Below, one piece after another: positions 24,852 through 34,036 of a stretch of 64,000 nt of DNA. The position numbers and the translations under genes were made by a program. The notes beneath the pieces are model-generated. The model did not search any database and was not told the origin of the DNA. It worked only from the letters and a program-made list of their open reading frames with translations. The stretch is from Nocardia yamanashiensis NBRC 100130. GTDB lineage: Bacteria; Actinomycetota; Actinomycetes; Mycobacteriales; Mycobacteriaceae. Position 1 is the first letter of the stretch. Every line of letters begins with the position of its first letter. The stretch lies in NCBI RefSeq assembly GCF_001613325.1, contig NZ_BDCD01000027.1, positions 28,629 through 92,628 on the forward strand. The letters are read 5' to 3'.

Positions 24852-25652
24852 ATGCCTGAGGGCGACACCGTTTATCTGGCCGCGGCGCGGCTGCGACGCG
24901 CGCTGGCTGGGAAGACGTTGACGCGCAGTGACTTCCGGGTGCCGAAGTACGCGACGCTGGATCTGCGGGGGCAGGTTGTGGAGAGCGTGGGCAGCTATGG
25001 GAAGCACCTTTTCGTGCGGACCCCGGAGTTGAGCATTCACACCCATTTGAAGATGGAGGGGGTGTGGCGGGTGTACGAGCCGGGGCAGCGGTGGACCAAG
25101 CCCGGGTTTACGGCGCGGCTTGTCTTGGGCACGGATGACGCTGAGGCGGTGGGGTTTTCGCTGGGGCTGGTGGAGGTTCTGCGGCGCGGAGACGAGCATA
25201 TGGCGATCGATCATCTCGGGCCGGATCTGCTAGGGCCGGAATGGGATGCCGGGGAGGCGGTGCGGCGGTTGAGGGAGCGGCCAGAGCGGGCTATCGGGTT
25301 GGCGTTGCTCGATCAGCGGAATCTGGCGGGGATCGGCAATATCTATCGGAGCGAGGTTTGTTTTCTGCGGCGGGTGCATCCGGCTACGCCGGTCGGGGAG
25401 ATCGAGGATCTGCCCGGGCTGGTGGACGAGGCGCATCGGGTGCTCGGGGAGGCCGCGCACAAACCGCCTCGGCGGGTGCTGGTGTACGGGCGGCAGCGCA
25501 GGCCGTGCCCGCGGTGCGGGACCAATCTGGTGGTGCAACTGCTCGGGGACGACGGGGACGGGACGCGGGCCGATCGTGGGATCTATTTCTGCCCGAAGTG
25601 CCAGGTTCGGCCCACAGTGAACGGTGTCGCGGAACCGGGCGGACCAGCCTAG
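24852..25652 (+). CDS. nei: Fpg/Nei family DNA glycosylase (endonuclease VIII type)
   Basis: A 266-residue bifunctional DNA glycosylase/AP lyase for oxidised bases. The mature N-terminus is Pro2-Glu3 (MPEGDTV), the nucleophile and acid of the family; Lys51 in GKHLF and the H2TH helix element GIGNIY (161-165) are present, and the C-terminal zinc finger has Cys219, Cys222, Cys247 and Cys250. The D-T-V after PEG is Nei-like rather than Fpg-like (PELPEV). It starts 15 bp after lhr with no clear ribosome-binding site, so it probably depends on lhr transcription. Orthologue of Rv3297 by context. Confidence 0.94.
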   Translation: MPEGDTVYLAAARLRRALAGKTLTRSDFRVPKYATLDLRGQVVESVGSYGKHLFVRTPELSIHTHLKMEGVWRVYEPGQRWTKPGFTARLVLGTDDAEAVGFSLGLVEVLRRGDEHMAIDHLGPDLLGPEWDAGEAVRRLRERPERAIGLALLDQRNLAGIGNIYRSEVCFLRRVHPATPVGEIEDLPGLVDEAHRVLGEAAHKPPRRVLVYGRQRRPCPRCGTNLVVQLLGDDGDGTRADRGIYFCPKCQVRPTVNGVAEPGGPA

Positions 25653-25655
25653 CCT
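25650..25655 (+). promoter_or_regulatory. Possible leaderless -10 element overlapping the nei stop codon
   Basis: TAGCCT ends 8 nt before the ATG at 25664; its TAG is the nei stop codon itself. If active it would separate the oxidoreductase gene from the lhr-nei transcript. Confidence 0.4.
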
Positions 25656-25663
25656 CGCTGTTT

Positions 25664-26305
25664 ATGAAAATCGGAATCCTCGGCACCGGCAATGTCGGCC
25701 GTACCATCGCGGCCCGGCTGGTCGAGCTCGGCCACGACGTGGTCATCGGCACGCGGGACATCGCGGCCACCGCGGCCAAGGCGGAGGAGCCGTTCCCGGC
25801 GACGCTGGTCACCGCCCCGGAAGCCGCCGCGCACGGCGAGCTGGTGATCAATGCGACCGCGGGACAGGCGAGCGTGGCGGCGCTGCGGGGCGCCGGCACG
25901 GAGAACCTGGCGGGCAAGGTCCTCGTCGACATCTCGAATCCGCTGGACTTCTCCCACGGTTTCCCGCCCAGCCTGTCGGTCTGCAATACCGATTCCATCG
26001 GTGAGCGGATCCAGCGCGAGTTCCCGGCAGCCCGCGTGGTCAAGACCCTGAACACGGTCACCGCCGACATCATGGTGTACCCGGGCAAGCTGGCCGACGG
26101 CGATCACACCGTCTTCGTCTCCGGTGACGAGGCCGAGGCGAAGGCGATCGTCTCGGCGCTGCTGCGCGAATTCGGCTGGCGCGACATCGTCGACGTCGGC
26201 GACATCACCACCGCGCGCGGCACGGAAATGCTACTGCCGCAATGGGTTCGGCTGATGGGTGCGCTCGGCGGCACCGCTCAGTTCAACTACAAACTCGTCC
26301 GCTGA
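25664..26305 (+). CDS. NADPH-dependent F420 reductase-like NAD(P)-binding oxidoreductase
   Basis: A 213-residue Rossmann protein resembling F420H2:NADP oxidoreductase and related 6-phosphogluconate-dehydrogenase-fold reductases. The dinucleotide motif is ILGTGNVGRTIAARL (5-19), with GTRD (29-32) after beta-2 favouring NADP; VLVDISNPLDFSHGFPPSL and VVKTLNTVTADIMVYP are family-typical. F420 binding itself is not proven from sequence. It lies 11 bp after nei and ends at a strong bidirectional terminator. Confidence 0.85.
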   Translation: MKIGILGTGNVGRTIAARLVELGHDVVIGTRDIAATAAKAEEPFPATLVTAPEAAAHGELVINATAGQASVAALRGAGTENLAGKVLVDISNPLDFSHGFPPSLSVCNTDSIGERIQREFPAARVVKTLNTVTADIMVYPGKLADGDHTVFVSGDEAEAKAIVSALLREFGWRDIVDVGDITTARGTEMLLPQWVRLMGALGGTAQFNYKLVR

Positions 26306-26309
26306 CCAA

Positions 26310-26341
26310 AAGCGCCCCGCATCCGAGGACGCGGGGCGCTT
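26310..26341. terminator. Bidirectional terminator between oxidoreductase and glpD
   Basis: AAGCGCCCCGC and its complement form an 11-bp stem with a 10-nt loop. A-run before and TT after the stem give short T-tracts on both strands, fitting the convergent genes that end at 26305 and 26353. Confidence 0.8.
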
Positions 26342-26352
26342 CCAGCCGATAC

Positions 26353-28092
26353 TCAGTCCGGATTGCTCGTCACCGGATCCAATACTTCGCGCCGCGCTTC
26401 CGGCGCTTCGAGCCGCAATGCCTCGGCGGAGGCGTCATCGGCCTGGGTCTGGGATTCGATCTCGGCCTTGACCCGCGCCGTGTACACCGACACCTCGCGC
26501 GCGATATCGGCATCGGACCAGCCGAGCACCGGCGCCACCAGCCGCGCCACCTCCTCCGCGGATTCCACACCGCGATGGGCGTATTCGATGGAGATGCGGG
26601 TGCGCCGGGCCAGAATGTCGTCCAGGTGCAGCGCCCCTTCGGCCGCCACCGCGTACACGGCCTCCACGCGCAGATAGCCCGGCGATCCCGTGATCGGTTC
26701 CAGCAGTTCGGGTTTGCCCTCGGCGAGACCGATCACCTCGTCGATGAGCGAACCGTACCGATTCAGCAACTGCTGCACCCGATACGGATGAATGCCGTAC
26801 TTCTCGGCCAGGTGCGGCGTCTGGTTCATCAGCGCGTAGTACCCGTTCGCCCCCAGCAGCGGCACCTTCTCGGTGACGCTGGGCGAGACCCGGCGCGGAA
26901 TGTCCTGCGCCGCTTCGTCCACCGCGTCGTAGGCCATCACCCGATAGGTCGTGTACTTGCCGCCCGCGATGGCCACCAGCCCGGGCGCGATACGCGCGAC
27001 GGCATGCTCCCGCGACAGCTTGGACGTCTGATCGCTCTCCCCCGCCAGCAACGGCCGCAGCCCCGCGTACACGCCGCTGATATCGGCATGCGTGATCGGC
27101 GTGACCAGCACCTTGTTCACATGCTCGAGCAGATAGTCGATATCGGATTTGGTGGCCGCCGGATGCGCCAGATCGAGGTTCCAGTCGGTGTCGGTGGTGC
27201 CGACGATCCAGTGATCGCTGCTCCACGCGATGACGAACAGCACGCTCTTCTCGGTGCGCAGAATGATCGAGGTATCGCTGGCGATGCGGTCACGCGGCAC
27301 CACGATATGCACACCCTTGGACGCTCGCACATGGAATCGACCACGCTGATTCGCCAGACCCTGGAGCTCGTCGGTCCAGACGCCGGTGGCATTGATGACC
27401 ACGCTGCCGCGCACCTCGGTGGTGCGCCCGTCCTCGCTGTCGCGCACCTTCACCCCGACCACCCGATCAGCCTCACGCAGGAAGCCGACCACCTGGGTCG
27501 AAGTGCGAATCGCCGCACCGTACTTGGCGGCGGTACGCGCCACCGTCATGGTGTGGCGGGCATCGTCGACCACGGTGTCGTAGTAGGTGACGCCGCCGGT
27601 GAGCGCGTCCCGCTTCAGCCCGGGCGCCAGCCGCAGCGCCCCCGAGCGCGTCAGATGATGCTGTCCCGGAACCGATTTCGCCCCACCCATGCGGTCGTAG
27701 AGCACCAGCCCGGCCGAGACGTAGGGCCGCTCCCAGCCCATATGGGTGAGCGGGTACAGGAACCGGAGCGGTTTGACCAGGTGCGGGGCCAGCGTGGACA
27801 GCGCCAGCTCGCGCTCCTTGAGGGCCTCGCGGACCAGCCCGAATTCCATCATCTCCAGGTAGCGCAGGCCACCGTGGAACATTTTCGAGGAGCGGCTGGA
27901 GGTGCCGGACGCCAGGTCGCGGGCCTCCACCAGGGCGACCTCGAGCCCGCGGGTGGCGGCGTCCAGGGCGATGCCCGCGCCGACCACGCCGCCGCCGATC
28001 ACCACGACGTCGAAGATGTCCTTACCGAACCGTTCCCAGGCGGCTTCACGCTGCTCGGGGCCGAGGAATAGCGACTGCGGTTTGTTCGTCAT
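26353..28092 (-). CDS. glpD: FAD-dependent glycerol-3-phosphate dehydrogenase
   Basis: A 579-residue membrane-associated flavoenzyme that oxidises glycerol-3-phosphate to dihydroxyacetone phosphate and passes electrons to quinone. The FAD-binding motif is VVVIGGGVVGAGIALDAATR (near 30-49), followed by SGTSSRSSKMFHGGLRYLE, a family signature, and a C-terminal alpha-helical cap domain. ATG at 28092 is preceded by GGAGGAG. Divergent from glpK across 133 bp that contains TAGGGT and TAGC-rich promoter-like boxes. Corresponds to glpD2 in mycobacteria. Confidence 0.95.
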   Translation of the reverse strand: MTNKPQSLFLGPEQREAAWERFGKDIFDVVVIGGGVVGAGIALDAATRGLEVALVEARDLASGTSSRSSKMFHGGLRYLEMMEFGLVREALKERELALSTLAPHLVKPLRFLYPLTHMGWERPYVSAGLVLYDRMGGAKSVPGQHHLTRSGALRLAPGLKRDALTGGVTYYDTVVDDARHTMTVARTAAKYGAAIRTSTQVVGFLREADRVVGVKVRDSEDGRTTEVRGSVVINATGVWTDELQGLANQRGRFHVRASKGVHIVVPRDRIASDTSIILRTEKSVLFVIAWSSDHWIVGTTDTDWNLDLAHPAATKSDIDYLLEHVNKVLVTPITHADISGVYAGLRPLLAGESDQTSKLSREHAVARIAPGLVAIAGGKYTTYRVMAYDAVDEAAQDIPRRVSPSVTEKVPLLGANGYYALMNQTPHLAEKYGIHPYRVQQLLNRYGSLIDEVIGLAEGKPELLEPITGSPGYLRVEAVYAVAAEGALHLDDILARRTRISIEYAHRGVESAEEVARLVAPVLGWSDADIAREVSVYTARVKAEIESQTQADDASAEALRLEAPEARREVLDPVTSNPD

Positions 28093-28213
28093 GCTCGACT
28101 CCTCCAGAGAGTGCGCGCTGGCTATCCGCTAGCAACCGTAGCCCACCCTAGCGTCCCCCGGTGCGACCCGCGATGCCGCGGTGTCATGGCCCCGAAGCCG
28201 GACCTCGGTGCGC

Positions 28214-28219
28214 TAGCCT
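28214..28219 (+). promoter_or_regulatory. Leaderless -10 element of glpK
   Basis: TAGCCT ends 6 nt before the ATG at 28226. No Shine-Dalgarno is present, so glpK is probably leaderless, whereas the divergent glpD has a leader with GGAGGAG. Confidence 0.55.
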
Positions 28220-28225
28220 GCCGGA

Positions 28226-29722
28226 ATGCGTCGCTATGTTGCCGCCATCGATCAGGGCACGACCTCGAGCCGGTGCATCGTCTTCGACCAGAACGGGAGG
28301 GTGGTCGGTGTCGCGCAACGCGAGCACGAGCAGCTCTTCCCGCAGCCCGGCTGGGTCGAGCACGATGCCGAAACCATCTGGCGCAATACCGAATCCGTGA
28401 TCGCGGAGGCGCTGGCGAACTGCGGGATCGGCGCGGCGGATATCGCGGCGGCCGGCGTCACCAATCAGCGGGAAACCACCGTGGTGTGGGAGCGATCGAC
28501 CGGCAAACCCATCTACAACGCGATCGTCTGGCAGGACACCCGCACCGCGCAGCTCACCGAGGAGCTCGGCGGCAGCGAGGGACCCACCCGGTACGCCGAT
28601 CGCACCGGCCTGCCGCTGTCCACCTACTTCGCCGGGCCCAAACTGCGCTGGATCCTGGATCAGGTGCCGGGTGCGCACGCCCGCGCCGAGGCCGGGGAGC
28701 TGTGCTTCGGCACCATCGACAGCTGGATTCTGTGGAATCTGACGGGGCAGCACCTCACCGACGTGACCAATGCCTCGCGCACCATGCTGATGGATCTCCG
28801 CACGCTGCAATGGGATCCGCAGATCTGCGCCGATTTCGGGGTGCCGCCGGTCATGCTGCCGGAGATCCGCAGTTCCTCCGAGGTATACGGCGAGATCACC
28901 ACCACCGCGCTGGCCGGAGTGCCGGTCGCGGGCATTCTCGGCGATCAGCAGGCCGCCACCTTCGGCCAGGCCTGCCTGTCGCCCGGCGACACCAAGAACA
29001 CCTACGGCACCGGCAACTTCATGCTCATGAACACCGGCGCCACACCGGTTTTCAGCGAGCACGGCCTGCTCACCACGGTCTGCTATCGCCTCGGCGACGA
29101 ACCGGCCGTCTACGCCCTGGAAGGCTCCATCGCCGTCACCGGCTCCCTGGTGCAATGGCTCCGCGACAACCTCGGCATGATCGCCGCCGCCGACGAGATC
29201 GAACCCCTGGCCCGCACCGTCACCGACAACGGCGGCTGCTACATCGTCCCCGCCTTCTCCGGCCTCTTCGCGCCCCGCTGGCGGCCCGATGCCCGCGGCG
29301 TCTTCGCGGGCCTCACCCGTTTCGTCAACAAGGGCCATATCGCCCGAGCCGTCTTGGAGGCCACCGCATTCCAGACCCGCGAGGTCATCGACGCCATGCG
29401 CGCCGACGCCGCCGCCCAGCGCCTCGACGTCGAGAAGGTGACCTTGAAGGTCGACGGCGGCATGGTCGTCAACGAACTGCTGATGCAATTCCAGTCCGAC
29501 ATCCTCGACGCCCCGGTGATCCGCCCCGTCGTCATCGAAACCACGGCCCTCGGCGCCGCCTACGCGGCCGGTCTCGCCGTCGGCTACTGGGCCTCCACCG
29601 ACGATATCCGCGCCAACTGGGCCGAGGACAAACGCTGGACCCCCACCATGACCGCCACCGACCGCGACCACCTCATGCACGAGTGGAACAAGGCCGTCGA
29701 ACGCACCTACAACTGGGTCTGA
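28226..29722 (+). CDS. glpK: Glycerol kinase
   Basis: A 498-residue FGGY-family kinase making sn-glycerol-3-phosphate from glycerol and ATP. Hallmarks are the N-terminal DQGTTSSR (9-16), GVTNQRETTVVWERSTGKP, LGDQQAATFGQACLSPGDTKNTYGTG in the middle, and the C-terminal DGGMVVNELLMQFQSDIL. Length equals the standard 495-505. It is paired head-to-head with glpD, giving a complete glycerol entry route into glycolysis and phospholipid synthesis; no facilitator gene is in the window. Confidence 0.96.
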   Translation: MRRYVAAIDQGTTSSRCIVFDQNGRVVGVAQREHEQLFPQPGWVEHDAETIWRNTESVIAEALANCGIGAADIAAAGVTNQRETTVVWERSTGKPIYNAIVWQDTRTAQLTEELGGSEGPTRYADRTGLPLSTYFAGPKLRWILDQVPGAHARAEAGELCFGTIDSWILWNLTGQHLTDVTNASRTMLMDLRTLQWDPQICADFGVPPVMLPEIRSSSEVYGEITTTALAGVPVAGILGDQQAATFGQACLSPGDTKNTYGTGNFMLMNTGATPVFSEHGLLTTVCYRLGDEPAVYALEGSIAVTGSLVQWLRDNLGMIAAADEIEPLARTVTDNGGCYIVPAFSGLFAPRWRPDARGVFAGLTRFVNKGHIARAVLEATAFQTREVIDAMRADAAAQRLDVEKVTLKVDGGMVVNELLMQFQSDILDAPVIRPVVIETTALGAAYAAGLAVGYWASTDDIRANWAEDKRWTPTMTATDRDHLMHEWNKAVERTYNWV

Positions 29723-29762
29723 GCGCCGCTGCCCCGCAACAGAACTCACCGAACGAAGTGGG

Positions 29763-29786
29763 ATTCCGGCCGAGGCACGCCGGAAT
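29763..29786. repeat. REP-like hairpin, copy 1
   Basis: ATTCCGGC and GCCGGAAT flank an 8-nt loop (CGAGGCAC), between the convergent glpK and aminotransferase ends. A second copy at 49729-49753 has the same loop plan and flanks but a T:A pair changed to C:G. Confidence 0.6.
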
Positions 29787-29821
29787 GACGGTCGGGTGCT
29801 TCAGCGCGGCCACCTTCCCGG

Positions 29822-31003
29822 TCAGGATTCGGCGTGGGCCTTCGCGAGGCGGTCCACGGCGGTTTCCAGGGCGGTGGTGTCGGAGGTGGTGAAGCACAGG
29901 CGCATGGAGTGGGTGTAGTCGGTGGAGACGGCGAAGGCGTTGCCGGGGACGTAGGCGACGCCGGCTTCGAGGGCTCGAGGCAGGAGGGCCTGGGTGTCGG
30001 TGCCGTCGGTGAAGTCGACCCAGACGAACATGCCGCCGGTGGCGTCGGTGCTGACGACACGGTCGCCGAAGCGGGTGCGGACGGCGTCGACCAGGGCGCG
30101 AGCGCGGGCGCCGTAGACGGTGCGGATCGAATCCACGTGCGCCGTGAGCCAATCGGTGTCGGCGAGCAGGTCGGCGGCGATCTGCTGGGTGAAGGCGGAG
30201 CCGCACAGGTCGGCGCCTTGCTTGAGCAGCTCCACCGCCCGGCACACGCGGGTGGGAGCCACCATCCAGCCGGCTCGGAGGGTGGGGGCCAGGATCTTGG
30301 AGGTGCTGGAGAGGCGGATCACGTTGGGTGAGTAGGTGGCGACGGGCGCCGGGGACGGCTGGTCGAACCAGAGTTCGCCGTACGGGTCGTCCTCGATCAC
30401 CCAGAAGCCGTAGGCGTCGGCGAGGGCGCCGAGTTCCGCACGGCGCTGCGGGCTCATGGTGACGCCGCCGGGATTGTGGAAGTTGCTGACCGTGTGGACG
30501 ACGGCGGGGCGCTCACCGGCGGCGAGCAGCTCGCGCAGCGCGTCCAGCCGCATGCCCTCGGAATCCAGTGGGACGGCGACGATTCGGGCGCCCGCGGCGT
30601 GGAACACCTGCAGCGCACCGACATACGCCGGATCCTCCACCACGACCAGCGCGCCCGGATCGAGCAGCACCTCCGCCAGCAGCGAGAGCGCCTGCTGCGA
30701 ACCGTGCGTGACGAACACCTCGTCGACGGCGACGGTCCGGCCCATGCGGGTCGACTCCCGCGCCGCCAGTACCTCGCGCAACGGACCCCACCCCGGCGAT
30801 TCCGTGTACTGCAGCCGCGACCGGTCCGCCAGCGCGGCGTCGGCGGCTACCGCGATGCGGTCGCGCGGCATGAGTTCGGCGTCCGGCAGACCGCCGGCCA
30901 GGCTGATGATGTCGGCGCGCGCGGTCAGCTTGAGCAGATCGCGAATGGCCGAGCTGCGCATGCCGTCGAGCCGCTTGGCCAGCGGCGGAGTGGGCTGCGA
31001 CAT
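29822..31003 (-). CDS. PLP-dependent aminotransferase (2-aminoadipate/aromatic type, class I/II)
   Basis: A 393-residue fold-type I aminotransferase in the LysN/MocR-catalytic-domain group. The PLP lysine is Lys236 in STSKILAPTLRAGWM; the nucleotide-like signature SNFHNPGG and EDDPYGELWF give the cofactor contacts. No N-terminal GntR domain is present. ATG 31003 has GGAGG 8 nt upstream. The alpha-amino donor and acceptor cannot be fixed; given that aminoadipate is made by Lat-Pcd at 13-17 kb, 2-aminoadipate is an appealing but unproven substrate. Confidence 0.88.
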   Translation of the reverse strand: MSQPTPPLAKRLDGMRSSAIRDLLKLTARADIISLAGGLPDAELMPRDRIAVAADAALADRSRLQYTESPGWGPLREVLAARESTRMGRTVAVDEVFVTHGSQQALSLLAEVLLDPGALVVVEDPAYVGALQVFHAAGARIVAVPLDSEGMRLDALRELLAAGERPAVVHTVSNFHNPGGVTMSPQRRAELGALADAYGFWVIEDDPYGELWFDQPSPAPVATYSPNVIRLSSTSKILAPTLRAGWMVAPTRVCRAVELLKQGADLCGSAFTQQIAADLLADTDWLTAHVDSIRTVYGARARALVDAVRTRFGDRVVSTDATGGMFVWVDFTDGTDTQALLPRALEAGVAYVPGNAFAVSTDYTHSMRLCFTTSDTTALETAVDRLAKAHAES

Positions 31004-31024
31004 GGAACACCTCCGAGGTAAACC

Positions 31025-31053
31025 GGGGTACGCGAAATTCCACTGTGTCACAA
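31025..31053 (-). promoter_or_regulatory. Promoter of aminotransferase gene
   Basis: On the minus strand TTGTGA (31053-31048), a 17-bp spacer and TACCCC (31030-31025) precede the gene, followed by a short leader containing GGAGG. The -35 box overlaps one arm of the inverted repeat at 31052-31078. Confidence 0.45.
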
Positions 31054-31078
31054 TGCGACCAGAATATGAAATCGCATT
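31052..31078. promoter_or_regulatory. AT-centred inverted repeat, operator candidate
   Basis: AATGCGA and TCGCATT are separated by 13 bp with an A/T-rich centre (AGAATATGAAA), striking in this GC-rich DNA. It overlaps the -35 of the aminotransferase promoter, a typical position for repression. Confidence 0.5.
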
Positions 31079-31159
31079 CCCATATCCTGAGATCGGGAGA
31101 AGTGGCGCCGAACCGCCGGTCCCGACCCGATGGAGGTCAGGACCGGCAGCTCCGGGTGT

Positions 31160-32557
31160 TCAGGACTGGCGTTCGTCGATGGTCGAGATCAGATGCTTGC
31201 CGTCCCGGTTGACGGTGACGATGCGCTGCCGGTAGACGGCGGTGGTGCCGTCGGGCGAGTGCACGGTGAGGTCGGCGTCGAAGGTTTCGGGACCGACCTC
31301 GACGATCCGGACGCAGTAGGTGGTGCCCGCCGGGGTCTGGTTGATGCCGTCGCTCTGGATGACCGGGGCCTCGGACACGGTTTTCGAGTCCGGGTCGACG
31401 AAGGAGCGCGCTTTGACACCGCTGCGATCGACGTAGAAGGCGTGCTGGAAGCCGAGGATGGCCTGCGCGCCGGAATCGGTGCCGCCCGCGCCATTGCCGA
31501 TGGTCAGCGCGCCGTCCCGCTTGGCCGGGCAGCTCAGCTGGGCCACCGTGGTGGACACGCCGGGCTTGCCGGCGGTGGTCGCGCCCGCGAGCGGCGATTC
31601 GTCGGAGTCACCGCCGCTGGTGACCGCCACCACGACCACCGTCACGAGTGCGATGGCGGCGATCGCGGAACCGGCGATCAGGGCGATGCGGCCCCACGGC
31701 TTGCCCGGCGGTTTGACCGGCGCGGCAGCGGGTTTCGGCGCGAGACGCTTGGCGATGGGGTCATCGGCCCACGACAGCGATTCGCCCTCCGCGGCTTCTA
31801 CCGGCGGCACGGGCGGGAAACCGGAAGGCGTGGAGCGCCACCAGGATCCGGTGGTGGTGGCCGCCGACTCGTCCCAGCCGCCGGACGAATTCGCTTCGCC
31901 CGCACCGGATTCGGCCGGGCCCTCCCCCGCCGTCGGCGCGTATCCCCCGACCGCGTCCTGCGGAGTCCAGGAATCCGGCGCGCGATACTGCGCCGGCGGC
32001 GGCTGCACCTGCGGCGTATCCGCGGGCTGCCAGGCCAGGTTCGGGTTCGCCGCGCCGGAATCCGCGGGCTGCCAGCCGAATTCCGGATTCGCCCCGGCCG
32101 CGGGCTCCGCGGGCCGCCAGCCCGGTTCGGCATTCGGCGACCCGGCCGCACCACCGGCGGGCTCGGCAGGCTGCCAGCCGAGACCAGGGTTCGCGCCCGC
32201 GGGTTCCGCCGGCCGCCACGCCAGCCCGGAGCTGCCCGGTGTATTCCCGCCCGGATCCGCCGGCCGCCAAGCCAATTCGGGACTGGCCGCACCCGGCGCG
32301 GGCGTCCACCCGGGCGCACCGGCGTCCGGCGCGGGCCCGAAGCCACCGGTTCCGAGTTCGTTCATGGACGGCCCGAAGTCGTTGAGCGACGGACCGAATT
32401 CCGAAAGGGGCGGCCCGAACTCGGAGTCCGGCTGCTCGCCGGCCCCGGTCCCCTCGGCGGCGGTTCCCGGCTGCCCAGCGGGCTGTCCGGCATCGGCTCC
32501 GGGCGGGACCGCCGGGCCGGACCGATCCGCGGACTCGTCCTTGCCGGAATCCATCAC
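31160..32557 (-). CDS. Repeat-rich single-pass membrane protein with C-terminal extracellular domain
   Basis: A 465-residue protein of unknown function. The N-terminal 290 residues are Pro/Ala/Gly-rich and presumably cytoplasmic: first xFGPxL-type octads (SEFGPPL, SEFGPSL, NDFGPSM, 45-67), then about six copies of a 15-18-residue unit with core [AG]W[RQ]PA[ED] (residues 91-182). One membrane span is at about 291-313. The outer domain (about 340-465) has two Cys (SCPAK and TYCVRI), possibly a disulfide, and beta-type sequence. Start is GTG 32557 or ATG 32554, with AAAGGA upstream. It follows another exported low-complexity protein on the same strand, separated by a strong terminator. Confidence 0.82.
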   Translation of the reverse strand: MMDSGKDESADRSGPAVPPGADAGQPAGQPGTAAEGTGAGEQPDSEFGPPLSEFGPSLNDFGPSMNELGTGGFGPAPDAGAPGWTPAPGAASPELAWRPADPGGNTPGSSGLAWRPAEPAGANPGLGWQPAEPAGGAAGSPNAEPGWRPAEPAAGANPEFGWQPADSGAANPNLAWQPADTPQVQPPPAQYRAPDSWTPQDAVGGYAPTAGEGPAESGAGEANSSGGWDESAATTTGSWWRSTPSGFPPVPPVEAAEGESLSWADDPIAKRLAPKPAAAPVKPPGKPWGRIALIAGSAIAAIALVTVVVVAVTSGGDSDESPLAGATTAGKPGVSTTVAQLSCPAKRDGALTIGNGAGGTDSGAQAILGFQHAFYVDRSGVKARSFVDPDSKTVSEAPVIQSDGINQTPAGTTYCVRIVEVGPETFDADLTVHSPDGTTAVYRQRIVTVNRDGKHLISTIDERQS

Positions 32558-32576
32558 CCGTCCTTTCGAGACACAC

Positions 32577-32609
32577 GGGTGGGGCGGTCGCTCGACGACC
32601 GCCCCACCC
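32577..32609 (-). terminator. Terminator between the two surface-protein genes
   Basis: A perfect 14-bp stem (GGGTGGGGCGGTCG with its complement) and a CTCGA loop, 24 bp after the stop of the upstream gene. Its lower edge nearly abuts the Shine-Dalgarno of the downstream gene, so readthrough structure might also affect translation. Confidence 0.75.
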
Positions 32610-32633
32610 GACGACTGTGTACTGCCAGCACGC

Positions 32634-33839
<1,206 letters not shown>

Positions 33840-33991
33840 GTTTCGCTCTATTCCTTCGTCCTCATCGGCACGATCGAGCACGCGAGCTTCCGCGAGTGCG
33901 TAGCGGCTGTCGCCGGAAAGGGTTGACCCCCCGACACTCTCGCGACCGCCCTGCCGATCGCTGTCCCGCCGCGAAGTGAATCACACAAGGT

Positions 33992-34016
33992 GCATACCGG
34001 CAACCCGCCGGTATGC
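33992..34016 (-). terminator. Hairpin after lpdA
   Basis: GCATACCGGC and GCCGGTATGC form a 10-bp stem with an AACCC loop, 20 bp past the lpdA stop. The rest of the 197-bp interval to the secreted-protein gene shows no ORF of note. Confidence 0.6.
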
Positions 34017-34036
34017 CCAGCACCGAAAATTAATGT

